From: Planctomycetaceae bacterium
GTDB taxonomy: Bacteria; Planctomycetota; Planctomycetia; Pirellulales; Pirellulaceae
Reading direction: 5' to 3'
Assembly: GCA_003501565.1 (NCBI GenBank)
Contig: DNPC01000667.1
Span: 1-22,410 of the forward strand
DNA length: 22,410 bases
This document shows positions 8,571-15,214 of this stretch, one piece after another (within the stretch, counting starts at the first letter, position 1; each line of letters starts with the position of its first letter). Both the position numbers and the translations under genes were made by a program. The notes beneath the pieces were generated by a model that saw only the letters and a program-made list of their open reading frames with translations, was not told the origin of the DNA and did not search any database.

Positions 8571-9464
8571 ATGACACAACGCAAGGGATCTGACTACGCA
8601 GGCCTTTCCGTCGCTATCGTGACACCACTGAAAGATAATGTTCTGGACGTTGGGCGGCTGCGAGAACAAGTAGAGTTTCAGATTGCAGCCGGTACCACGT
8701 GCCTCGTCCCTGTTGGCACGACCGGTGAATCTCCGACACTGTCGCACGAAGAACACGAACGCGTCATCAGCGAGGTCGTTCAGATTGCAGCGGGACGCTG
8801 CAAAGTAATGGCCGGCACCGGTAGTAACTCGACCGCAGAAGCGCTCCGGCTGACTCGCTGGGCTGCGAAAGAAGGCGCTGATGCTTCCCTGCAAGTCGCC
8901 CCCTACTACAACAAACCGACGCAGCAGGGCTTCTACGAGCACTTCAAGGCAATTGCCGAAGACGTGAGTTTGCCACTGTGTGTGTACAACATTCCAGGCC
9001 GCACCGGCAAGAACATAGAAGCCAGCACTATCGCTCGGCTCGCCGAGATCCCGAATATAACAATGGTCAAGGAAGCTACCGGATCACTCGACCAATGCTC
9101 AGAGATCCTCAACACCACCGACCTCACGGTCCTCAGCGGCGACGACTCGTTAACACTGCCGATGATGAGCGTCGGTGCTGAAGGTGTCGTTTCGGTTGCC
9201 GGGAACATCGTCCCCAGTGATGTGATCGAGATGGTTCGGCGTGCCTCAGAAGGTGATTTCCGTGGCGCCCAGGAATTGCACCACAAACTATTCCCACTTT
9301 GCCAGAAGATGCTTGGGCTCAGCACGAATCCCATCCCCGTCAAAATCGCAATGCGGATGCTCGGTCGTGACGCCGGCGAGTTGAGATTGCCTATGACGCA
9401 GCTAACCGAAAGCGAAGAAGGCCAACTTCGTCAAACACTGGTGGACTACGGTTTGTTGAGCTAG
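8571..9464 (+). CDS. dapA: 4-hydroxy-tetrahydrodipicolinate synthase
   Basis: Cytoplasmic TIM-barrel aldolase that condenses pyruvate with aspartate semialdehyde, the first committed step to diaminopimelate and lysine. The 297 residues match the family length. Visible signature residues are GTTGES (49-54, pyruvate-site Thr50/Thr51), PYYNKP (111-116), Tyr139 and Arg144 in the YNIPGRTG motif, and the Schiff-base Lys167 in MVKEATGS. The late motif LSGDDS is also intact. No residue needed for catalysis appears lost. Paralogues such as N-acetylneuraminate lyase or KDG aldolase share the fold, but the YNIPGRTG arginine and the close match throughout favour DapA. The ATG has no strong Shine-Dalgarno and lies 44 bases after pdxJ. 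Diaminopimelate also feeds peptidoglycan, which links loosely to the Mur-like gene at 19488-21044. Confidence 0.95.
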   Translation: MTQRKGSDYAGLSVAIVTPLKDNVLDVGRLREQVEFQIAAGTTCLVPVGTTGESPTLSHEEHERVISEVVQIAAGRCKVMAGTGSNSTAEALRLTRWAAKEGADASLQVAPYYNKPTQQGFYEHFKAIAEDVSLPLCVYNIPGRTGKNIEASTIARLAEIPNITMVKEATGSLDQCSEILNTTDLTVLSGDDSLTLPMMSVGAEGVVSVAGNIVPSDVIEMVRRASEGDFRGAQELHHKLFPLCQKMLGLSTNPIPVKIAMRMLGRDAGELRLPMTQLTESEEGQLRQTLVDYGLLS

Positions 9465-9787
9465 GTGTCTGGCGTGCTTGCGGCTCGCCCTGCGTAACAC
9501 CACAGTTATTGGCGGGCATTTAACACTACAACCAGCAAAGCCGCTAAATCACGTCCGTTCTTTGGGTAGGGGCGGCAAACTCTGGTACTTGCTCTGGCGG
9601 CGGCGGGACGTGCAAGCTGACAACGATGGTATGAAATCGTTGTGAGTGAACTTATCCCAGCCTCCCGAACCGTGGGCGAATGCCCTTGCGAGTCAAGCGG
9701 GGAGGGTTTCAAGCTACCGATTGTTTTCGCCCATTGAGGTTGAAAATAAGGTCTGCCGCTCACAAGCCGAGTTGCCTGGAGACGGCA
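9465..9787. other. intergenic region downstream of dapA
   Basis: About 320 bases with no supported gene; the 149-residue plus-strand frame from 9680 enters it, but its first third does not look coding. Just after the dapA stop a weak nested stem can be drawn, GGTGT (9464-9468) with ACACC (9497-9501) and GGCG (9471-9474) with CGCC (9486-9489). It has no T-run, so termination is only possible. A cleaner inverted repeat lies at 9620-9643. Confidence 0.35.
9620..9643. repeat. 8-bp perfect inverted repeat
   Basis: ACAACGAT (9620-9627) and ATCGTTGT (9636-9643) form a perfect inverted repeat around an 8-base spacer. It could be a hairpin or an operator. It is 145 bases before the small gene at 9788 and more than 150 bases after dapA, so which gene it would affect is unclear. 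Confidence 0.4.
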
Positions 9788-10129
9788 GTGATTGCAGAAG
9801 AACTGGTCAGCCAAATCGCCCGACTTAAGCCCGAACTAGGGCCCGTCGAGCATCTGCGGCTGGCCTTGCTTGCAGCTCAGCAGGCTGAATCACTGGACGA
9901 ACTAGCTGACGGGAATGCTCTGCGCGAAGTCTGTGACGCGGTTTCGCTAAAGCTGGACGCGGCGTCGGACCAACACCGTGCAGTGGCCTTTGAACTCGAC
10001 AGCCTTGCCACTACGGCTCCCTGCGACTTCTCAACCGACCATCTTTGGACTCTTGTTCGTGCCATCAAAGTCCAGAGTCAAGTCCTCAATCTCTACCTCG
10101 CAGACTCACAGCGTCAACAACATGTTTAG
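9788..10129 (+). CDS. small hypothetical protein, GTG start
   Basis: I do not recognise this 113-residue protein. It reads as mainly alpha-helical: IAEELVSQIARLKPELGPV, then an LRLALLAAQQAESLDEL helix, with no signal peptide or membrane span. I start it at the GTG at 9788 because GGAG (9778-9781) lies six bases before it and the translation becomes protein-like there. The same frame is open from an ATG at 9680, but the extra 36 residues are basic and irregular. It converges on the minus-strand gene ending at 10202, with about 70 bases between stops. It could be a planctomycete-specific gene or an accidental open frame. Confidence 0.45.
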   Translation: MIAEELVSQIARLKPELGPVEHLRLALLAAQQAESLDELADGNALREVCDAVSLKLDAASDQHRAVAFELDSLATTAPCDFSTDHLWTLVRAIKVQSQVLNLYLADSQRQQHV

Positions 10130-10201
10130 TGCACAATAGACCGATGCACTTGATTTCATACGCTTTCATCTTCAAGCGCGCACCTGAGGCTCAGCCCCTT
10201 T

Positions 10202-11365
10202 TTATAGCCCAACGCCTTTTATGTAGCCGATGCGGAATCCGCGGGCTCGGCCCGTAATGGGTCGTGCCGGCCAAGATGTCCCAAAGATTCTGTATAGCCG
10301 CTCCTGGGCGTCATTCGGAAGCAACTCAGCCAATTCACGAAACACACGTTGATTGGTTTCGATGACTGATTTATCGCTAGCTGCTCTAGATTCGAGCAGA
10401 GACTTCTCAAGTACCTTTTTGAGCTCGTTGTCGATTCCCACAAATCCCGCCAATGCTGGATGATTCCAGAGTATTGCCGGATCCATTCCAAATTTTCTTG
10501 CCGCCACCCAACGACCAAAAACCAGCTCTTGCTCAGCAGTCGCGATTTTATGAAATTCACTTTGGTAGTCTGCTTCCAGAGCCTGGACCGCTTGCGCGAA
10601 GCCACCACGCCCATGACGCTTCAGTGCGTCGGACAGCCCTCCAATCGCTCTTTTCGCGTTTTGCATTTCCGAGACCTGTGCCGCCGTCAAATCAAGTTGC
10701 TTCCTTAGTTCTGGATTGTTCATTCCATCTGTAAAAAACCATTCGCCGGGTGCGTCGGATACGAGCGGCAAGTCGCTAGCCGAAAACTGCAGAAGTGGTA
10801 ACTCTGGAGCGAGTTCATTCCCAATCACCTGCACTAGTTGTTTGCGACACTTGGGTGGCAGCTTTTCGAAAACAGCACTACCCATCGCATTGCGGCTTTC
10901 GGGGTTTCTCTTCTGTAGATTAAGTCGTTTTTCGAGCGCAGCCTTGGCCAACACTGACCGAAGTTCACTTGGAATTCGGGCCACCTCGAAAACTTCACGA
11001 TCTGTGAAAGGTTCGGTCACATCTTTAAAGGAAGCGTGTAACACCAAAGGCCGCAATTCGGAGAGCTGCTTGGTGTGCAGAATGCGCTCGAGCTCCTCCT
11101 TCACGTCCGCATCGACCGCCAATAGCCTCTCAGCCACCGATGAACCTTTCGCCGATTCATAACTGGCGGGAACTCGCAACGCTTCGAGCTGCTGAATCTG
11201 ACGCGGCGAGACTTCAAGTACTTTTGCCAGAGTCGGCTCTCGGCGCACGGCTTTAGCACAGTGAAAATAGTTCGTCGTGGGTAGAATCAAATCCTGTGCC
11301 AGGACACAGGACGACAAAACCAATGAGATCAAGACGGCTAGTTTGTAGTGCAATAGCATCATCAT
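10202..11365 (-). CDS. secreted protein of unknown function
   Basis: A 387-residue exported protein. Residues 1-23 are a typical signal peptide, ending VLSSCVLA before QD. LSSC could also be read as a lipobox with lipidated Cys20, so it may be periplasmic or a lipoprotein. The mature part is helical and charged and repeatedly shows a pattern of the form 'L-L-x-x-Q-x-x-x-L' (VSPRQIQQLEALRV, LDLTAAQVSEMQ). I recall this pattern from uncharacterised planctomycete exported proteins, but assign no function. Three Met codons open the frame with no clear Shine-Dalgarno. The gene lies 43 bases downstream of mgtE on the same strand and may be co-transcribed with it. The C terminus is rich in Gly and Arg. 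Confidence 0.68.
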   Translation of the reverse strand: MMMLLHYKLAVLISLVLSSCVLAQDLILPTTNYFHCAKAVRREPTLAKVLEVSPRQIQQLEALRVPASYESAKGSSVAERLLAVDADVKEELERILHTKQLSELRPLVLHASFKDVTEPFTDREVFEVARIPSELRSVLAKAALEKRLNLQKRNPESRNAMGSAVFEKLPPKCRKQLVQVIGNELAPELPLLQFSASDLPLVSDAPGEWFFTDGMNNPELRKQLDLTAAQVSEMQNAKRAIGGLSDALKRHGRGGFAQAVQALEADYQSEFHKIATAEQELVFGRWVAARKFGMDPAILWNHPALAGFVGIDNELKKVLEKSLLESRAASDKSVIETNQRVFRELAELLPNDAQERLYRIFGTSWPARPITGRARGFRIGYIKGVGL

Positions 11366-11408
11366 TATGCCATCGGATGGTATTTGAAGACTTCGTCTCC
11401 AGCAATTG

Positions 11409-12755
11409 CTAGAGCAACAGCATCGCGATGTTGACGTAGATGATAATGCCCATGATGTCGTTCAGACCAGCGACAACAGGGTTACTCATCAGGGCAGGGT
11501 CCCATCCAAGTCGGACAAAGATTAACGGCAGCATGCCACCGGAAAACGCTCCGCACATCACAACCAGAAACACGGTTATTGGCAGAACACAAGCGGACAA
11601 CAGATCCGGTGCGAACAATATCGCAGGCCCGAGCGACAACGCTGCCAGGTAACATCCCAACAACAAGCCCGTGGTGCACTCACGTGAAATCACGCGTGGC
11701 CAGTCCTTCAACGACAAATCGCCAGCAGCCATGGCAGCGATAATCAGCGTCGATGACTGGGCACCTGTATTCCCACCTGAGCCGATGACCAGCGGTATAA
11801 ACGCGACCAACCAAGCGTACTGATCCAGCTCCGTCTCATACACTTTCAATGCGAACGCTGTCGCCAACGAAGCGAAGAACAGAATCCCAAGCCACAGCCC
11901 ACGTTTCCAACTGAGCGTTGGGATTGGCGTTCGGATATACGAGTCTTCCAATGGATCAACGGCCGCAATTCGTTGAACATCCTCGGTGGCTTCTTCAAAG
12001 ACAACATCGATAACATCATCGTGCGTAATAATGCCCAACATGTGCCGGTGCTCATCGACGACTGGAATCGCCAACAAGTCGTACTTCGCAACCATCAATG
12101 CAACTTCTTCCTGATCGTCATTCGCGTTGACAGTCAAGATATCCGTGTCCATCAGGTCAGCGACAGTTCGTTCCAGCTTCCCGAATGACTTGACCAGCAT
12201 CCGCGTACTCAGGACGCCACGTAGGTGGTTGGTATCATCGACCACGTAGATGTAGTAGATCGTCTCGAGTTTTTCGGCTTGCCGCCCGAGCTGTTCAAGG
12301 GCCTGGCGGACGGTCAGGTTTTCGTCCAAGCAGGCCGCCTCGGTGGTCATGATGGAACCAGCCGTTCCCTCAGGAAAGGTCTGCAGTCGGCGGATATCGC
12401 GACGGTCGGTGGTCGGAACGAGCGCCAGGACTTGCTCGACCCGCTGCTCGGGCAGCTGTTGCAATAGGTCGACTGCATCATCGGCCGGGATGACTGCGAC
12501 AAGTGCTCCCACTTGCTGCTCATCCTCCGACGCTAGCATTTCCAGTTGGCGATCTTCGGGGAAGAAACTGAAAATCTCACTCCGCAAATGCGGCTCGGCA
12601 TGTTGCAAAACCTGCCAAGACTCTTCGCGCCCAAGCCCCTCCATAAACTCTGCTGTTCGCGATGGGTGCAGAGCGGTACAGAACTCAATCAGCCCAGCTT
12701 CATCTTGCTCTGCAAGCATCTCCCGCAGCTCAGGTAGAAAGAGAGTATTAATCAT
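11409..12755 (-). CDS. mgtE: MgtE-type magnesium transporter
   Basis: Inner-membrane Mg2+ channel of 448 residues, the normal family length. Residues 1-125 form the superhelical N domain with its acidic repeats (LHPSRTAEFMEGL, IPADDAVDLLQQLP). Residues about 130-255 hold two CBS domains (GSIMTTEA and VADLMDTDILTVN, with the linker GIITHDDVIDVV). The acidic plug-linker EEATEDVQRIAAVDPLEDSY follows, then five membrane segments from about 285. The diagnostic GSGGNTGAQSST (325-336) and DPALMSNPV--GLNDIMG, with Asp433 at the expected ion-selective position, are intact. In characterised members the cytosolic N and CBS domains bind Mg2+ and close the pore, so the protein regulates itself. I saw no obvious Mg2+ riboswitch in the 400 bases upstream. 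The gene 43 bases downstream may be co-transcribed. Confidence 0.96.
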   Translation of the reverse strand: MINTLFLPELREMLAEQDEAGLIEFCTALHPSRTAEFMEGLGREESWQVLQHAEPHLRSEIFSFFPEDRQLEMLASEDEQQVGALVAVIPADDAVDLLQQLPEQRVEQVLALVPTTDRRDIRRLQTFPEGTAGSIMTTEAACLDENLTVRQALEQLGRQAEKLETIYYIYVVDDTNHLRGVLSTRMLVKSFGKLERTVADLMDTDILTVNANDDQEEVALMVAKYDLLAIPVVDEHRHMLGIITHDDVIDVVFEEATEDVQRIAAVDPLEDSYIRTPIPTLSWKRGLWLGILFFASLATAFALKVYETELDQYAWLVAFIPLVIGSGGNTGAQSSTLIIAAMAAGDLSLKDWPRVISRECTTGLLLGCYLAALSLGPAILFAPDLLSACVLPITVFLVVMCGAFSGGMLPLIFVRLGWDPALMSNPVVAGLNDIMGIIIYVNIAMLLL

Positions 12756-13156
12756 CGCAAAGACTCGCAGGAAGCGTCAGGATCGCCTGCGGGGCCAGGC
12801 TGCTTACGGGTTTGCCATTATCATCTGGAAACGGATTCTCGGAAGATGTCGCTGGCCAGCATTCTGCAACGACACCAAATCTGGTGCGTCAAATTCATAG
12901 TTCCTCTGCTAGCATCGCAGACCGCGTAAAGAAATCCCCAACTCCTTGGGCCCCCAGCCCACCTCAAAACGTGTCCTTGAGGCAAACCATCGCCCCTTGA
13001 GCACCTGATTAGCTGGCAACCAGCCGAAAGAGGTGGTTGCTACCAGGAGACAGGTCGTTATTTGTGTTTAGGCAGGCGGTGGCCGGTAAAGTTTGCCTAT
13101 TCAACCAACACGGAGTTGGACTGGCGCCGCCAAACTCGTTTAAGGGAGTGTAGAGA
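12756..13156. other. intergenic region between mgtE and the 13157 gene
   Basis: About 400 bases between two divergent genes with no supported gene. GCAACCA (13016-13022) and TGGTTGC (13034-13040) form a 7-bp inverted repeat with an 11-base spacer. A good Shine-Dalgarno for the next gene lies at its right end (AAGGGAGTG, 13142-13150). I see no magnesium-sensing RNA that I recognise. Confidence 0.4.
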
Positions 13157-13627
13157 GTGCGTTTTTCGAAGAGCCTTGCGCTTGGAATTTTCGCCGTTGT
13201 CGCCAGCACACAGTGTGCTGCGAAAGCTCAAACAGTTTGCACACAGTGTTTGCGACTGCACACGAGCGCAAAACCAACTGCTACGTATCAGTCGACCACC
13301 ACAATTGTCGCTAATACCAGCAAGACGTCCACGATTTCGTATCCTGCTGCAACGAGCCGAGTAGTAACGAATCCTGTAGTAACGAATCGTGTAACAACGA
13401 CGAACTCCTACCAGGCACAGGCTCAGTACGAGGCTCAGCAAATGGCATCACGCCGCTACAAGGGCCACGTCCGTGGGACAATCCCCGGAGTCAACTTCTG
13501 CGGTGTTGGCTGGAGCTCATCTAGCCCGAACGCCCCCACTTGCCGTCCAAGTCGATCCATGACCCTGGTTGCCGACGCAACCGTCCGAGGATCGGATGGC
13601 TGGTACCGAGTCCGATACTGGCGTTAG
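13157..13627 (+). CDS. small exported Cys-containing protein, GTG start
   Basis: A 156-residue exported protein of unknown function. Residues 1-24 are a signal peptide ending AAKA before QT. A CTQC pair follows (Cys28 and Cys31), then a Thr/Val/Asn-rich stretch (about 45-85) built partly on a 15-bp repeat, a basic segment around YKGHVRGTIPGVNF, and a C-terminal module with Cys115 and Cys129 ending in ATVRGSDGWYRVRYWR. That ending resembles, from memory, a GVGxS...GWY motif in small planctomycete proteins. GTG is chosen because GGGAG (13144-13148) lies eight bases before it. The next gene is on the same strand after a 317-base gap that starts with a hairpin, so this gene probably has its own transcript. 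Role unknown. Confidence 0.68.
   Translation: MRFSKSLALGIFAVVASTQCAAKAQTVCTQCLRLHTSAKPTATYQSTTTIVANTSKTSTISYPAATSRVVTNPVVTNRVTTTNSYQAQAQYEAQQMASRRYKGHVRGTIPGVNFCGVGWSSSSPNAPTCRPSRSMTLVADATVRGSDGWYRVRYWR
13361..13405 (+). repeat. 15-bp tandem repeat inside the 13157 gene
   Basis: GTAGTAACGAATCCT (13361-13375) and GTAGTAACGAATCGT (13376-13390) differ at one base. A decayed third copy follows (13391-13405). In protein it gives VVTNP and VVTNR, then a degenerate VTTTN. The unit length keeps the frame, so copy-number change would be tolerated. Confidence 0.75.
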
Positions 13628-13649
13628 GCAATATCGCCCAATTGCCTAA
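13624..13649 (+). terminator. candidate hairpin terminator of the 13157 gene
   Basis: TTAGGCAAT (13624-13632) and ATTGCCTAA (13641-13649) form a perfect 9-bp stem with an 8-base loop. The left arm contains the TAG stop codon. The following TTGACTTTGTTG is T-rich but not a clean T-run, and the stem is AT-rich, so termination is plausible but not certain. Confidence 0.4.
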
Positions 13650-13944
13650 TTGACTTTGTTGCCTGATTGACATTTGGCAGGGTGAATTTTCCCGCTTACC
13701 CTGGCAGACCATTTGTCTGAACGCAGCTATCTGCAACGCATCTCGATGATCTTCCCGTTGCGTAATCAGGCTCAGCTCCTCCCCTAGTCGTGGCCCGACA
13801 CGACCAGAGGAGGCAGCGTCTTTGGCCCAGGCTGCGATCCCCACGAAAGCCAACGCAGCTCTGGCAGGCTTGGGATTCATGACAGGTAGCGTTAGAATGC
13901 CGGTGGTTTTCGTGTGTTCTTTCCATTGCAAAGAAGTCCTAGGT
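13628..13944. other. intergenic region with hairpin and short tandem repeat
   Basis: About 317 bases before the next ATG. Overlapping the right arm of the hairpin are two near-identical 17-18-base units: TTGCCTAATTGACTTTG (13642-13658) and TTGCCTGATTGACATTTG (13659-13676). A CAGGGT/ACCCTG stem can be drawn just after them. A minus-strand frame through here overlaps the neighbouring genes and does not look like a protein. The plus-strand frame of the following gene is open from 13822, but the region before 13945 looks non-coding. Confidence 0.4.
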
Positions 13945-15135
13945 ATGCCGCGTCTAGTCACCGTTTGGTTTCTTGGCATTCTGCTGCTGGATCCTGTGTC
14001 GGAACTTGCGTCGGTCCTGTCTCGCAGCTTGAGTGCCTGGTCCGCTTCGCCCACGCATGTCTCAGGGCAAACAGCATGTGGCGTTCCGGCGTTCAGCTTT
14101 TCAACGATCTGTATCGCTGCATCGGGGCAACAGGCAGATTCACCCGCTGAAGTCGTGGTGCGCAAGCTTCCCTCGCCTGCGACCAAGGAAGCATTACTCA
14201 AGTTTCTAGAGACCACCAAGGAGCAGCCGCCCAAATCGCCTGAGGATTACGTGGCTATGCAGCAGGCAATCCGAGCCGCAGCGAAACAGCTCCTTCCAAT
14301 GTTGGATAAAAACAAAGAGCCGGAGCTGTTCCAAAGCGTTGAGTTTGACGCGATTGCGTCGACCGTTGCTCTGATGGCGACCTACACCAAGAAAGAAGAC
14401 CAGCAACAGGTTCTCACACGAGTTGTCGAGTTTCTCAAATCACGCGAAGAACTTTCGTTGCCCGACCTCAACACCGGAATGCACGCCGCCATGCTCCTGG
14501 AGCTTCAGCCGGATAAAGAACCTGCAAAAAAACTCTATCGCCTTTTGACAGAACTGACCAAGGACGATCAGCGCCCGGAGATACTGGGGCTGCGTATCAC
14601 GATCGAAGGCTCGCTGCGCCGACTTGAACTACTTGGGAAGAAACTCCCACTGGCGGCAACAAGCATGGCAGGAAAGAAGATCACGATCGATCAGTTTGCA
14701 GGGAAGTATTTGATCGTAGTTTTCTTCGTAACCAACTCTCGCAGTTGTGAAGCTGCATTTCCAGCGCTGGCCCGCTACGACGAGAAATACGGTGATGCGC
14801 TGGATGTCGTGGCCATTGCGGTTGAAAACGACCCCGCGAAACTGAAGAACTACATCGCTAAACTCAAAATCCAGTGGCCAGTAATCCACGACAACTCAGC
14901 AGACTATCTCAAGCGGCTACACTATCAGTACGGAGTGACTGCGTATCCGTGCTGTCTTCTGATTAACAAGATTGGAGAAGTCGTGTCGCTCGAGGCGCAT
15001 AGTGCAGAGCTCGAACGCTTGATGGAAATGTTGTTCGAAGCACCCAAAGCTGCACCCGCCCCACCATCTGCAGCCGAAGGCGAAGAGGATGGCGACGCCA
15101 GCACGCCCTCTTCCCCAGCGGCGTCAATCCCTTAG
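13945..15135 (+). CDS. exported thioredoxin-fold (TlpA/AhpC-like) protein lacking CXXC
   Basis: A 396-residue protein, probably periplasmic. An N-terminal hydrophobic segment (MPRLVTVWFLGILLL) is the likely signal peptide. A helical region (about 80-235) precedes a thioredoxin-like domain (about 230-365), recognised from FAGKYLIVVFFVTNSRSCEAA, LDVVAIAVENDP and the cis-Pro loop YGVTAYPCCLLINKIGEVV. Where TlpA-type thioredoxins have a WCxxC motif, this has N-S265-R-S-C268. Only the second Cys remains, so ordinary dithiol-disulfide exchange is unlikely. Two vicinal Cys (336-337) follow the cis-Pro. The tail is Ala/Pro/Glu-rich. The ATG at 13945 starts a plausible signal peptide; the frame stays open to 13822, so the start is uncertain. 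It lies 79 bases before a second degenerate thioredoxin-fold gene. Confidence 0.72.
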   Translation: MPRLVTVWFLGILLLDPVSELASVLSRSLSAWSASPTHVSGQTACGVPAFSFSTICIAASGQQADSPAEVVVRKLPSPATKEALLKFLETTKEQPPKSPEDYVAMQQAIRAAAKQLLPMLDKNKEPELFQSVEFDAIASTVALMATYTKKEDQQQVLTRVVEFLKSREELSLPDLNTGMHAAMLLELQPDKEPAKKLYRLLTELTKDDQRPEILGLRITIEGSLRRLELLGKKLPLAATSMAGKKITIDQFAGKYLIVVFFVTNSRSCEAAFPALARYDEKYGDALDVVAIAVENDPAKLKNYIAKLKIQWPVIHDNSADYLKRLHYQYGVTAYPCCLLINKIGEVVSLEAHSAELERLMEMLFEAPKAAPAPPSAAEGEEDGDASTPSSPAASIP

Positions 15136-15214
15136 AGGACGCCTGAGCTCTTTGCCCGCACCAAAAAAGTAAACACCGCTTTGACTTTTCGCGAGTCACC
15201 ATCGGAGGCTCAAC

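Noticed and set aside
10130..10204. Intrinsic terminator between the convergent genes at 10129 and 10202
   Set aside because: CCCCTTTTT is present, but only a 3-bp GGC/GCC stem precedes it.
13016..13040. Inverted repeat as a second site for the regulator of the 21277 palindrome
   Set aside because: It shares GGTTGC-type half sites, but the spacer is 11 bases rather than 0-4, so similarity is probably chance.
12756..13156. Magnesium riboswitch upstream of mgtE
   Set aside because: I looked for a recognisable M-box or other leader and found only a short 7-bp inverted repeat.
13822..13944. Upstream extension of the first thioredoxin-fold gene
   Set aside because: The extra 41 residues do not look like a signal peptide, while the ATG at 13945 starts one; the start remains somewhat uncertain.
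13521..14234. 237-codon minus-strand frame over the 13628-13944 gap
   Set aside because: Overlaps the ends of both neighbouring genes, has irregular composition, and contains no recognisable motif.
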